NCBI GenBank assembly: GCA_949152475.1
Contig: OX424558.1
Span: forward strand, 29,956,651 to 30,020,650
Reading direction: 5' to 3'
From: Terebella lapidaria
Taxonomy: Eukaryota > Annelida > Polychaeta > Terebellida > Terebellidae
Length of the DNA stretch: 64,000 nucleotides
The notes below the pieces were generated by a model. It saw only the letters and a program-made list of their open reading frames with translations. It did not search any database and was not told the origin of the DNA. Position 1 is the stretch's first letter, and the number at the start of each line of letters is the position of its first letter. Both the position numbers and the translations under genes were made by a program. Below, piece after piece: positions 12,191 through 25,771 of this stretch.

Positions 12191-14851
12191 TATATGAAAT
12201 CCATATAGATTAACATAAAATGAACTAGCTATATGCTGTTCAAGGTATGCGACACTAGTCTTCAGTTCAACCGCTTCAAACTATACAAATCCTGAAAATA
12301 GGTTACCTGACCCTCATCATTATCTACCTACGGACATGCTATTGGCCGTCTGACCACACACGACTTTCTTTGGCAGTAGAACGTGTCTCAACAACATATC
12401 AGAGGATGAACGCAGTAGAGTAATTTTTTTTTTTGCGTTTTATATTTCTCACTCTCTCCTGCTATTGTGATAATTCTTCATGTAAAGTGGCAGAGCATAT
12501 TTTCTGTCGGAATTAAACGCCAGTAAAATACATGTAATGCACACGTTTGCCAATATATCTCGTCATCGAAAATGATGTATTTAATCACTGATCTATATTG
12601 TTGAGTATCAATTTATTTGCCTCGAACAGTCACTTTTGTCACATACATGATGACGTATAGAACTACAATCATGTTCCATCTGCTGACAGTTTTATATCGA
12701 TATATCAATATATGATGATATACATATATAAGATACCGAAAGAGGAATAATAAAATATGATGATGTATTAAGTTTAGTGATTATTTATTATTATTTGCCA
12801 CTTTGTCCTCAACACAATTCCACAGAATTTCCAACGCCACCAGTAATAAAATCATTCATATCTTGTATTCAAAACATCACCCACGGGACTTATAAACTTG
12901 AAATAAGTCTTGTAGTGATAAGTCATGATATATATTACTCTCGATGGACTATTCGTTTTGTCCATTACTGATTGTGGGGTGATGCCCAACAGACTGCTTA
13001 CTAATCTCTTTATAATCCCATCTGGCTGGAGGTAGTGTAGTCACTTCGAAGTTATTTCGATACAAATTATACACATACAGCTCGTTACGACTGATCATTG
13101 AATTCAATGCTTGAGAAGAATCCTATACATTGAATGCAACACTTGCACCAGAAGATGTTCGATTCAGCTGTCATCGAAAAATGGCTGTAGTCCAGCACCA
13201 TATGTTGGTGACACTTCATAATTGTTCAGGTGCGAAGATTTAGCAAATGGATGTTCATGGAAGTTGATTGTACCGCACTCAAATTAAGTGACAATTCGTC
13301 GGATCAGATAAAGCCAGAGCCGTGGTTAATGTTCCTGCTATCGACTGATGGCGTTTTCCGTGTTGGAAAGACAATCGAACTGAGGCATAAAAACATGTAT
13401 AGTTGATACCAAATATCTTCCCCAGTTTAATGAAAAACACCCACTCAATCGTATGTCAGAGTAAAAAATATGAGTTTTGATAACTCCTTCGCATAATCGT
13501 TGGCATGGGAATTTTGCCAGGCTTGCTATGTGTATCATCTGACTAATTTGTCTGGTGAAATTGGAACAATTCATCAATCTGTTTATCACTTCCGCAAAAG
13601 TGTTATTGATTAGTCAGAAACAAAATGTGGAAGAAATTCTTTGTAGGAAGGCCTCTTCAATTTATAAACATCACCTTTTTATTTATTATTATATGTTTGT
13701 GCGTACTTTGATCTTCGATATTTTCACTTTGAACTCATTTCCTAGATAAAATATCAGTGTGTTGTATGTAGAACTGCTAACGCATTTATGGATTTCAAAA
13801 ACGGTGAAAACCCTTCTGTGCAGTCGAGTCGTGAAGTTGTGTTCATATGGAATTTGTGAATAGGGATTTGTGACTGCTATATGATGTCAGCGTCACTACA
13901 CACAAAAACTGGCAATGGAGTTTTTCTTGCATTCTATCAATTGGTCTTGACAGATAGCCCCTCCAAACCATGATTATGTCTGGATGCCACAAAAATATTT
14001 CACTTATAATCAAATGGGTACGACGCATATTTGGCAGATCTCAAAATTGATTTTCAACTATTTACCTTAGGATGTTTTTTTCTACAAGATGTTGGTCATT
14101 CCTTATTCCAACGTATTCCTTCTTTAACTTGGTGTTGAAAGGGTGTTGAATGACATGAGTGCTCACGCTAACAGATCTATAGTGAAACGGAGAGCTTAAT
14201 TGTTTTGTGACAAAGTTACTCAACAAGTTGCTGATCATATCGCGTACGCTAATCTAAAACAGCGTGTGAGTGATAAGGAATTATTATCACTGATCAGAGT
14301 CAAAGCAATAAAATGTCCCCATAAAGCATCTCGCACTTTAAAAATACAGCTTATCTCCCCGCCCCCCCAAGACCTCCCAGTATAAAGTTTTAGAGCCCTG
14401 TTGCACAGCGCCATGCATACAAAATATGCTTTATCCGAGGGCAAATGACACCACTTGAGCCCCTAGGTGTCATAACTGTGTTCGGAGTTTTGTGGGCGAC
14501 AACTTTCGTGAAGGTGAACGCGTGCAGAAATAATATCAATGAGCACAACTTGGTGAATAGGGAGTTGTGTCTGTTGATCAAAATTCAGTCACTGATGTCG
14601 GTATGATGAGTGAGCTTGGCATTGTATAGACACCATGTGCTATAAAGTGTTGTTAGTTTCCTCGACTTTCATGAAGTTGTGCGGAACTTCTGGAACAGTT
14701 TTGGATGTGGAAAAAATGTCCGTAAGGTCATATAATGTTATATTCATTGATCAACATGGGATGACTGATACAGTTTGTTCCTTTGTTCCGCTTGTGATAT
14801 ACTGGTCATATATCTATTCCATGGGGTTTGATTCGGATTTCTCAATTATTT

Positions 14852-16204
14852 TCATAAGTTGTTGGGCAGTTGTATACTGATTCCACCAGGTGTACAGTAG
14901 AAACAACTACATTTACCGTACTGTCTGCCCCTGAAGACGCCAGTGTGTCTTTTGATAAAGTATTTGGTCGGGCTTTGTTTCTATTGCAAAATGTTGTATT
15001 TTACGTTTGTTATTAGAATCATCAAAATTTGGCTGTATTGGTGGTAATAGATCGATACTTACATTCATACCACTGAGCCGGTGTCACTGCTGGTGATGAT
15101 TCTGGAACAGTTTTGGATGTGGAAAAAATCTCCGTAAGGTCATATAATGTTATATTCATTGATCAACATGGGATGACTGTTACAGTTTGTTCCTTTGTTC
15201 CGCTTGTGATATACTGGTCATATATCTATTCCATGGGGTTTGATTCGGATTTCTCAATTATTTTCATAAGTTGTTGGGAAGTTGTATACTAATTCCATCA
15301 GGTGTACAGTAGAAACAACTACATTTACCGTACAGTCTGCCCCTGATGACGCCAGTGTGTCTTTTTGACAAAGTATCTGGTCGGGCTTTGTTTCTATTGC
15401 AAAGTGTTGTATTTTACGTTTGTTATTGGAATCATCAAAATTTAGCTGTATCGGTGGTAATAGATTGATACTTACATTCATTTCACTGAGTCCGTGTCAC
15501 TGCTGGTGGACGTTAAGTCTGTCTCCGAGGATACCATCAACTAAGTAGCCTTTTGGCTTGTGATTAGGTAATTACGTCTTGTCATATATCTATTCCATGG
15601 GGGTTTGATTCGGATTTCTAAATTATTTTCATAAGTTGTTGGGCAGTTGTATACTGATTCCACCAGGTGTACAGTAGAAACAACTACATTTACCATACTG
15701 TCTGCCCCTGAAGACGCCAGTGTGTCTTTTGATAAAGTATTTGGTCGGGCTTTGTTTCTATTGCAAAATGTTGTATTTTACGTTTGTTATTAGAATCATC
15801 AAAATTTGGCTGTATTGGTGGTAATAGATCGATACTTACATTCATACCACTGAGCCGGTGTCACTGCTGGTGGACGTTAAGTCTGTCTCCGAGGATACCA
15901 TCAACTAAGTAGCCTTTTGGCTTGTGATTAGGTACTTACGTACTTGTCATATATCTATTCCATGGGGGTTTGTTTCGGATTTCTAAATTATTTTCATAAG
16001 TTGTTGGGCAGTTGTATACCAATTCCATCAGGTGTACAGTAGAAACAACTACATTTACCACACTGTCTGCCCCTGATGACGCCAGTGTGTCTTTTGATAA
16101 AGTATTTGGTCGGGCTTTGTTTCTATTGCAAAATGTTGTGTTTTACGTTTGTTATTGGAATCATCAAAATTTGACTGTATCGGTGGTAATAGATTGATAC
16201 TTAC
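14852..16204 (+). repeat. Satellite block: four 210-bp elements
   Basis: Copies lie at 14852-15062, 15264-15475, 15629-15839 and 15994-16204, all oriented TTGTTGGGCAG to GATACTTAC on the plus strand. The last two intervals use the 150-bp linker, giving a ~365-bp period. The first interval instead repeats unit sequence (14690-14850 recurs at 15108-15263), so a larger ~410-bp duplication happened there. Confidence 0.85.
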
Positions 16205-17700
16205 ATTAATTTTGGGGACCGTTAAAGTCAACGAGGTAGTAAATCATCGAAACTACTTTGCTCCTTGTTTCATGACAGATTTAATTGCAAAAAGTAGATG
16301 AGAAAATGTGAATATTAACAAATATGTATAAATACTTTTTTTTTCAATAATGCAGACATTGTTAATGTACATCACATTCAATTTGCTTACTTCTCCTTTG
16401 TACAAAAAAAGTGTGACATTGGTTTCATGTGCACTTCTCAACATGTTACCGAATCTCAGAATTTAGTAATACATGTATAATAAAACACCTTGTTTGGTAG
16501 ACAACGATTTCTCATCACCAGTAATTTATCATGGTGAGTGACAAATCTATATTGACTGATGGTCTTTTTCCCAGTAATATCATTTTACAGCCTGCTGTCC
16601 ACGTCTATGGGATTGTATATTGTCGCACATGTCAAACAATAAATGGATAATGTGTTATGCATTGGGAATTGTCGCATAAACACTTTACTGCTTTGGCACA
16701 TCCCCATCACAAACTGATAGTATGAAACATAAGAGTAGTTTAAGAACATAAGGTGGAAATCTCCAAATATATTAATATGGTCAATGAAGTTTGGATGTTT
16801 CATGATTGATCAGTGTGGTCATAGAGTTTCCTGAATGGAAGAAGAAAGTGAAAACAGATAGGGAAACCCTAAAAATATGCTCATGATAAATGATATCACT
16901 GACCAGGTAGTTTTCTTCAATATCATGCAGTTATCATGCAGAACTTACACAGTATTCAGTATTCAATGTGCTTAGAAATTTGTAGTATGTTTGTATTTCC
17001 ACAAGTCATGATGAGGACGGTTTAAATAAAGAAATTGAAGTACGCTATGTGGTCATTATGGCCCGTCACAACCAACGGTCACTAAATTATAAAACTTGTA
17101 CAACTCCGACATCCGACCCTGCATATAAATACATGTACATTGCATCATTGGACAGTAAGTGCGTTATCCAGACCAATCGAATATAAATTATTCAAATGAC
17201 ATGTAAAATAGATGTGTAGTGCGTGTCATTCGAGCATATCCAATAGCATATAAACTGCCGATGTGGCAGCACCAAGATGACTAAATACGCATGCATACGG
17301 GATTCTAACCATTGCAGGATACGGATCCTCCTTTAGCAGAATGAGAGCCTAAAGTGGAGATTTCCTTGTCACGATAAGCCTTCCCTCTTGATCCATGAGA
17401 GCTCAGGGGACAGTTTGTTCTTTTGCTTGTCTCTGGACTTCGGATGATATATCATTGGTTCCGGCGTTTGATGTCATGTTGTCAACCAAAATGACAAATT
17501 GTCTTCCTATTATTCTCTGTTGTAAGATATGTCCACCTGGAAATACTAGACAAACACTAAATTGAGATTTCCGTGATTGGATACTACTGAATGAATATAA
17601 ACGTCAAATTTGAAATACCAAAGGTCTATCGAGCATACAGTCAATTTAGAGCTGGAATTGATCCATCTTCTCAACATTAGGGATACTTCAGGGAACTGGA

Positions 17701-19119
17701 TAAACTATTTGGTCGGGCTTTGTTTCTATTCTGAAATTTTACGTTTGTTTTTGTCATCACCAAAATCTGACTATTGGTGGTAATAGATGGATACTTACAT
17801 TCATACCACTGAGTCGGTGTCACTGCTGGCGGACGTTGAATCTGTCCCCGAGGATACCATCAACTCAGTAGCCTTCTGGCTTGTGATTAGGTACTTATGT
17901 ACTCGTCAAATATCTATTCCATGGGGTTTGTTTCAGATTTCTATATTATTTTTCTATATATACTCTACTGCGTTCATCCTCTGATATGTTGTTGAGACAC
18001 GTTCTACTGCCAAAGAAAGTCGTGTGTGGTCAGACGGCCAATAGCATGTCCGTAGGTAGATAATGATGAGGGTCAGGTAACCTATTTTCAGGATTTGTAT
18101 AGTTTGAAGCGGTTGAACTGAAGACTAGTGTCGCATACCTTGAACAGCATATAGCTAGTTCATTTTATGTTAATCTATATGGATTTCATATAAGGTTGTT
18201 GGGCAGTTGTATACTAATTCCATCAGGTGTACAGTAGAAACAACTACATTTAACACACTGTCTGCCCCTGATGACGCCACTGTGTCTTTGGATAAACTAT
18301 TTGGTCGGGCTTTGTTTCTATTCCGAAATGTTCTATTTTACGTTTGTTTTTGTCATCACCAAAATCTGACTATTGGTGGTAATAGATTGATACTTACATT
18401 CATACCACTGAGTCGGTGTCACTGCTGGCGAACGTTGAATCTGTCCCCGAGGATACCATCAACTCAGTAGCCTTCTGGCTTGTGATTAGGTACTTATGTA
18501 CTTGTCAAATATCTATTCCATGGGGTTTGTTTCAGATTTCTAAATTATTCATAGGTTGTTGGGCAGTTGTATACTATTTCCATCAGGTGTACAGTAGAAA
18601 CAACTACATTTAACACAATGTCTGCCCCTGAAGACGCCAGTGTGTCTTTGGATAAACTATTTGGTCGGGCTTTGTTTCTATTCCAAAATGTTCTATTTTA
18701 CGTTTGTTTTTGTCATCACCAAAATCTGACTATTGGTGGTAATAGATTGATACTTACATTCATACCACTGAGTCGGTGTCACTGCTGGCGGACGTTGAAT
18801 CTGTCCCCGAGGATACCATCAACTCAGTAGCCTTCTGGCTTGTGATTAGGTACTTATGTACTTGTCAAATATCTATTCCATGAGGTTTGTTTCAGATTTC
18901 TAAATTATTTTCATAGGTTGTTGGGCAGTTGTATACTAATTCCATCAGGTGTACAGTAGAAACAACTACATTTAACACACTGTCTGCCCCTGATGACGCC
19001 AGTGTGTCTTTGGATAAACTATTTGGTCAGGCTTTGTTTCTATTCCAAAATGTTCTATTTTACGTTTGTTTTTGTCATCACCAAAATCTGACTATTGGTG
19101 GTAATAGATTGATACTTAC
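17701..19119 (+). repeat. Satellite block with captured flank, inserted in macro-unit 2
   Basis: It contains a 5'-truncated copy (17701-17798) and three full copies (18192-18397, 18549-18757, 18911-19119), separated by the 150-bp linker. Bases 17965-18195 are not satellite: they are an inverted copy of 12182-12425, the segment B flank of macro-unit 1. Macro-units 1 and 3 have no block at this place (about 3640 and 28340). Confidence 0.8.
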
Positions 19120-19886
19120 ATTGATGTGTGTTTTGATGGAACAAACAAGGTAGTCGAGACAGATTTTGTAGAATATGTCATTATTGGTACATATAACATG
19201 TTTGCATACTCCCCTTTACACTAAATATAATTGATAATGGTTTCATAGCAATGTTTAACCGACCCTACACTTGAAATACCAGTATGAACACCAGGCGGAT
19301 AGAAAAAGTAATTCATAAAGATAATTAGTCATACACAATTTCACATGCTGGATAATTATGGTCTTTCATCAATCAATACAATTGTATAGCTCACTGGTTC
19401 CCCTTACCATTGGGGATTATATCGTTGGGGCATGTCACAGTAAATAGGTAATGTATTATACAATGGGGCATTGAAACTTCAAACATCTCAAACACAAATT
19501 GTTTGCAGCTCGCAGCTTTTACTTGCAAATTTTATTTCCAAGGAGCAGGATTGTTACAAAACACTCGCAGGTATATCGTATTTCTGCGTTTTGAACATTG
19601 GAAATCATGTAATATAAACGCGAATATTTTGATTACACTGTTCTAATATTACCATAATTATTCCAGCTAAAGTAATTCTTTCATCATGTAGGTGTCGCCA
19701 TGATCAGCAGTTTGATGTGAGGGTAACCATAAACAGGTATATACATGTATCCTGAAACATCCAACAGCCGATATTGGCTGCCACCTGCGGTCCGGGTGAT
19801 AGCAGGTGGTTCAAAGAGATCGAGGTTAATTGTAAAAGAAGCTATTGCAGCTCCTGCATTTTTTCGGAGGACGAACGAACTATGTA

Positions 19887-20003
19887 GATAATATCGAGAT
19901 ACTAACTCGATATTATCAAGATACTAAGTCGATATTATCGAGTTACTAACTCGGGAATTTAAAAAAAATAATTTTCCTGGGTGGCCCTTCTACGCTTCCG
20001 TAG
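19887..20003. mobile_element. Short AT-rich element with 22-bp repeats replacing unit sequence
   Basis: Three ~22-bp repeats with the pattern TCGAGATACTAACTCGATAT are followed by an A-rich run, then TTCTACGCTTCCGTAGAA, itself a short palindrome. Macro-units 1 and 3 instead have about 400 bases of unit sequence here (4700-5130 and 29115-29540), so the element replaced or accompanied a deletion. The superfamily is unknown. Confidence 0.55.
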
Positions 20004-22477
20004 AATAGGACCGACAGGGTTTGTCATATATTCAAGAGTATCACCAAATATTCGTTTGGAGCTATTTTCCTATCAATAACCGAGTCATTGTCAATCATTG
20101 TTTCGACATATGGAGTGTTAATTTTGCGAAAACAAAAACATGTCTGTTGGTCACTCAATCAAATTGATATATGGTGAAAACTAGCGAATGTGGAAAATTA
20201 ATAATAAGATGAGCTTATTCAGTTTATTTTATTTCTATCAACTCTTTTTGTCTAAGCACGTCTGACGTTGATTTCGTTGTAGATCATCGTCAAAAACAAA
20301 ACGAGTGCAGTCCCGGAAGACCCTTTCATGTACATAGCTGTGAACAGGTATCAGGGTAGTTTTTCATTAAGATTATTAAAAAATTTGATTATCCGATCGC
20401 ATATGCTAATCCGGTACAACGTGTGGGTGATAATGAAGTATTATCTTCGTTTCAGCTCTATGCAATTTGAAAACTGGCCTTGACGCCTCATTTGAAGATG
20501 TAACTTATCGCCCTAAGACCTCCATTAGCAAAATTTATGGACCTCTTGAACAAGGGCATGCTTACAAAATAAGCTTTATCAGCGGACAATCGACGCTACT
20601 GGAGACCCCAAAGTACCATTATCCCGTGTATAGTTTTCTTGACAAAAAAAAAAGATGAAAGGTCAAAACGTGTAAAATTAATATCAGCGAGCACTGCTTC
20701 TGCGGATTAAGATTCCTATCAATTGGTCATATTCCCCCAAAGCCTATTATTGAATGAGCGATGCCATGTGCATCTTGAATATGGATAATTCCTTCAATTC
20801 CATCCAACTGTTCATAACTGACACATATTCAAATGGGCATAGCAGGTTTATCTGTTTGTGTCTGCAAGTGTATCCAAGGGATTTTGAATGCATCATATGA
20901 AATTATGATCACAATGTTTGTTCACATTGAAAATTGAGTGAACTGCAATCCCGACATCAAACCCCTTATATTTCACAACAATTGGACAGTCTGTGCGATA
21001 TCCTGGAAGTGCACCCATCAAATAATATGAATCATTTAAATGAATAAACGAGGGTATTTTTTTTTTCAAAAGTACAGTCATTTGAGAGTATTTCTCCGTG
21101 CAACTGATCTTGTGGTAACAACAAGAAAACCCACAACATGTACAATTTGCAGAATAAAGATACTTTCTTTGCAGAAAACCCACACATTGAAAACATGACT
21201 CTTATATATTGATCGCATTTGAAAGAAATAAAATTCGAAACCATAATAATGACATAATTGCCTTAAAGCAACATAATATTCACAATTATAATTGAATTAG
21301 TTCTACAGAGATTTGTCATATTTCTAAATATATATCAAGATATTAGCTTGCAGCTATCAATATGCTGTACCTTGTCATAATGAATTAACCGAATATTCCG
21401 AGAAAAGATTTTAAAAAGTCTGTTTTGAGAATATACGTTATGTGTAATAGACGTAGAATCAATACCCAGTATTAAGTATCCCGAGTGAACAAAACATGGT
21501 TTGTTATCATATCTCATAGTCCGGGGACAGAAAGTCATATCAGGCATACGAAGTGAGAGAAAACAAAAATGACAGGGAAACTCAAGAACCCCCAAAATTG
21601 GCCATTAGGAGGTGAAATCAGTTTTTAGTGAAAATCAGTGAAATCAATTTTCAGACCACTTGTGAGTGAGATTCTCACATAAGTGCTTCATAACTATTAC
21701 TATGTTTTTTTTTCACAAATGCCCAACATTTGCTGTAATCTCAATATAGCAAATGCAAAGCGTTCATTGGAATCAATTCTTTGAGGTATCCTGTGCGAAA
21801 TACACGTCAATTTGAGACAATTTTTGAATCAATATTTTCCCACATCCATGACGTCTACGTATGATCTACAGTCACTTTAGATGATAAGTAGTCACCTGAA
21901 CACAGTGCTACCTATATAGCTTTATCAGAATATATCTCGAACCAACGTTCTCACCCAAAGCCACACTCGCTTCATCTTGGGCAGAGAGTGTGAAATGTAG
22001 TTATTTATACCAAGTAGAAATACACTGTATATTTGTGAGCATGATGCCAGTGTACAATCCTTTAATGATGACCTTCTTGAAATGATAATTATGCAGACAA
22101 AAATGTACCGAAGCTTGTCGTGTTTCAAAGTCATGTAAAAATTGGTACTTCACGCGGCGAATCATGCACATGGGGGGATTTCTGTAGTACGTCATTCCCT
22201 GTTTTTGCATTTGATTGATGAGAGAGGTCGGGGTGTTTGCTTCATTTCCCGTCTGGTGGACACAAGGGGATAACATGTCATGTTTACGTGATGTTCCCAA
22301 CAAATGTGTTAAACTACCAACCATTCTATCATTCACTTAAAACGCACAGTCCCAAACTACTTGTACTACGGATTGCAAGATCAGCACTAACATAAACAAG
22401 ATCAGCACTAACATAAAATGAACTAGCTATATGCTGTTCAAGGTATGCGACACTAGTCTTCAGTTCAACCGCTTTAA

Positions 22478-23467
22478 GGATGCTTATCAGTCAGGATCCA
22501 TGCCTTATCAGCAGAATTCTGGTATGTTTTGTTTGGCCTATAACTCTGCAGTTTGGTAATGGATTGCGCTGAAAATTGTTGTGTGGGTTCTATCCACGAC
22601 TACAATACTTGTCCAATGGCCATATTGAAGACCCAGTCGATATTCATACAGATCCTGAACGTTATACACCGCCAATCAAATGTAACTTACATAGAAAACT
22701 GACTGCGTTTTAGGGTACAGTTTCTTGACTATGGTTAGATTACCTATCATAGAACAATAACCTACTGCCTGTTTTGGGATTTACCTAAACACTTGATGGG
22801 ATTTCGATGGTGAAAATAGCATGCTATGTACCATCCGCATTGAAAATACACTGGGCAAAAGAAATTGATTGTCAATCGTATTAATAACGTCTATATCCGT
22901 TGGCACTGTAAACTCAACCGCAAACAACATCAAGAATTCAGCGACTCTAATATTTTCTAAGTGCAGTATAGAACCAAAATCACAACAACATCTAACTCCT
23001 GAGTACAACGTTCTCGACAGCTGAGCATTGACGGTATTTGCCATACGAATAATCCGCTGATCTGTACTTAGCGCTTCACTGATCAGCGGCACAAGACATT
23101 TTTGCGGGATTGCAATAGATATACACATTTGCGCATCAATTTGACATGATTATCGATGGGATACTTAAAATTTAAGGGTAGGTTATTGATCACGGATATG
23201 TGCACTCGCTGCAGTTAAGAAACTACACCATGTAATGCTTCGTGTACGCAACGTAAGTTACATTTGTTCAAGCAACATTCAACTCCATTTATATACTAAG
23301 TTATCAATAAAATCTTCAATCTCTTATTCAAGTCAGCTTCATAGATATATACAGAATATATATTCCAAATTTCACGAAAGTTTGTCATGAAACGGCCGAG
23401 ATATGAACCAAAACTGCACGTGGTATGAAACGATTGAAATTACGTGGATCGTGCTCGATACTCAATC
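22478..23467. mobile_element. 990-bp insertion flanked by TTAA
   Basis: TTAA lies immediately on each side (22474-22477 and 23468-23471). Macro-unit 1 at about 12271-12285 reads CCGCTTCAAACTATAC without the insert, i.e. an empty site one substitution from TTAA. A TTAA duplication is the hallmark of piggyBac-type insertion, but the ends (GGATGCTTATC and GATTGAGTATC) match only weakly as inverted repeats and no transposase is seen. It contains a 115-codon minus-strand frame (22781-23128) with no motif I know. Confidence 0.6.
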
Positions 23468-24272
23468 TTAAACTATACAAATCCTGAAAAATAGGTTACC
23501 TGACCCTCATCATTATCTACCTACGGACATGCTATTGGCCGTCTGACCACACACGATTTTATTTGGCATTAGAACGTGTCTCAACAATAGACGAGAGGAT
23601 TAACACACGAGGGTATTTTTTGCGTTTGATATTTCTCACTCTCTGCTTTTGTAATACGACTTCTTGTAAAGTGACAGAACATATTTCCTGTCGGAATTAA
23701 AAGCAGGTCAAATACATGTAATGCACTCGTTTGTCAATATATCTTGTCATCGAAGATGATATATTTAATCACTGATCTGTATTGTTGAGTATCAATTTAT
23801 TTGCCTCGTACAGTTACTTTTGTCACAGACATGATGACGTATAGAACTACAATCATGTTTCATCTGCTGACAGTTTTATATTGATATATCAATATATGAT
23901 GATATGCATGTATAAGATATCGAAAGAGGAATACATTTGTATTGCAACGTGAATAATGAAATATGATGATGTATTAAGTATAGTCATACGTTGGGATTAT
24001 TTGCCACTGTGCACTCAACACAGTTCCACAGGACTTCCACAGAATTCCAACGCCACAAGTAATAAAATACTTGTCTATCTATTCCATCTAAAACATAATT
24101 TATGTTCATAACATCACCCACGAGACTTATAAACTTGAAATATGTCTTGTAGTGATAAGTCATGATATATATTATTTTGATGGACTATTCGTTTTGTCCA
24201 TTACTGATTGTGGGGTGATTCCCAACAGACTGCTTACTAATCTCTTTATAATCCCATCTGGCTGGAGGTAGT

Positions 24273-24397
24273 GGCCCAAGTACCGTACACTGCTCCTTCA
24301 TGCTACTCGTCCACTGAAAACATACCATTTAATCCGTCTCGCATCTTTTTGATCCTAATTGAGTATAGAGGAAGGTGCAGGATATGATACTTGGGCC
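24273..24397. mobile_element. 125-bp hAT-type MITE with 8-bp target duplication
   Basis: The terminal inverted repeat is GGCCCAAGTA at the left and TACTTGGGCC at the right. The flanking duplication is GAGGTAGT at 24265-24272 and 24398-24405. Macro-unit 1 has the unfilled site (GGAGGTAGTGTAGTCAC near 13030). An 8-bp duplication with short inverted ends is characteristic of hAT elements. Far too short to code for anything. Confidence 0.85.
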
Positions 24398-25242
24398 GAG
24401 GTAGTGTAGTCACTTTATCTCGATACAATTTATACACATACAGCCTGTTACGAGTGATCATTGGATTCAATGCTTGATAAGAATCTTATACATTGAACAT
24501 GTTGAATGCAACACTTGCACCAGAAGATGTTCGATTCAGTTGTCATCGAAATGAGGCTGTAGTCCAACAATATATGTTGGTGACCCTTTGTAATTGTCCA
24601 GGTGCGAAGATTTAGCAAATAGATGTTTCTGGAAGTTGATTGTACCACACTTAAATTAAGTGACAATTCTTCGGACCAGATAAAACCAGAGTCGTGGTGA
24701 ATGTTCCTGCTATTGACTGATGGCGTTTGTGATACCAAATATCTTCCCCAGTTTAATTAAAAACACCTACTCAATCGTATGTCAGAGAAGTAAATATGAG
24801 TTTTGAAAACTCCCTCGCATTATCATGGGAATTTTGCCAGGCTTGCTATGTGTATCATCTGACTAATTTGTCTGGTGAAATTGGAACAATTCATCAATCT
24901 GTTTATCACTTCCGCAAATTGATTAGTGAGATACAAAATGTGGAAGAAATTCTTTGTAGGAATGCCTCTTCAATTTATAAACATTACGTTTTTTATCATT
25001 TTATGTTTGGGCGTACTTACATATTTTCACTTTGAACTCATTTCCTAGATAAAATATCAGTGTGTTGTATGCAGAACCGCTAACGCATTTATGAAATTCA
25101 CAAACGATGAAAAACCTTCTGTGCAGTCGAGTTGTGAAGCTGTGCTCATATGGAATGACTTTTATATGATGTCAGCGTCACTACACACGAAGCTGACAAT
25201 GGAGTTTTTCATGCATTCTATCAATTGGTATTGACAGATGAT

Positions 25243-25771
25243 CCATTGCAAAATGTTGTATTTTACGTTTGTTATTGGCATTGGGCAGTTGTATACTAAT
25301 TGCATCAGGTGTAGAGTAGAAACTACTTTTAACACACTGTCTGCCCCTGATGACGCCAGAGTGTCATCAAAATCTGATTGTATTGGTGGAAATAGATTAA
25401 TACTTATACTCATACCACTGAGTCGGTGTCACTGCTGGCGGACGTTAAATCTGTCCCCGAGGATACCATCAACTCAGTAGCCTTCTGGCTTGTCATTAAG
25501 TACTTATATACTTGTCTCATATCTATTCCATGGGGTTTGTTTAGGATTTTAAAAATTATTTTCATAGGTTGTTGGGCAGTTGTATACTAATTCCATCAGG
25601 TGTACAGTAGAAACAACTACATTTAACACTGTCTGCCCCTGATGACACCAGTGTGTCTTTGGATAATCTACTTGGTCGGACTTTGTTTCCATTGCAAAAT
25701 GTTGTATTTTACGTTTGTTATTGGCATCATCAAAATCTGATTGTATTGGTGGAAATAGAATAATACTTATA
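25243..25771 (+). repeat. Two 210-bp elements, one rearranged
   Basis: The first copy (25243-25409) has its parts out of order: about 40 bases normally near the middle come first, and an internal stretch is missing. The second copy (25562-25771) is complete and follows the usual linker. Confidence 0.7.

Larger units (their letters stand above)
2325..16204. repeat. Macro-unit 1 of a long tandem duplication (non-coding)
   Basis: It opens with a roughly 100-bp piece (2325-2430) matching the tail of the preceding unit type (compare 14735-14850 and 26555-26660). The body from 2435 then aligns to 16205 onward and 26885 onward. After removal of the 3.4-kb foldback at 5500-8948 the unit is about 10.4 kb, close to the 10.7 kb of macro-unit 2. 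Internal order: segment A (2435-11600), two 210-bp elements, segment B (12190-14870), a four-copy 210-bp satellite block. All ORFs inside are short and not frame-conserved between copies. No host gene is supported. Confidence 0.75.

Noticed and set aside
11630-19153. Repeated 61-87 codon frames beginning MYTNSIRCTVETTTFN
   Set aside because: They come from the 210-bp repeated element; copies differ by stops and frameshifts and the frame is not maintained as a protein would be.
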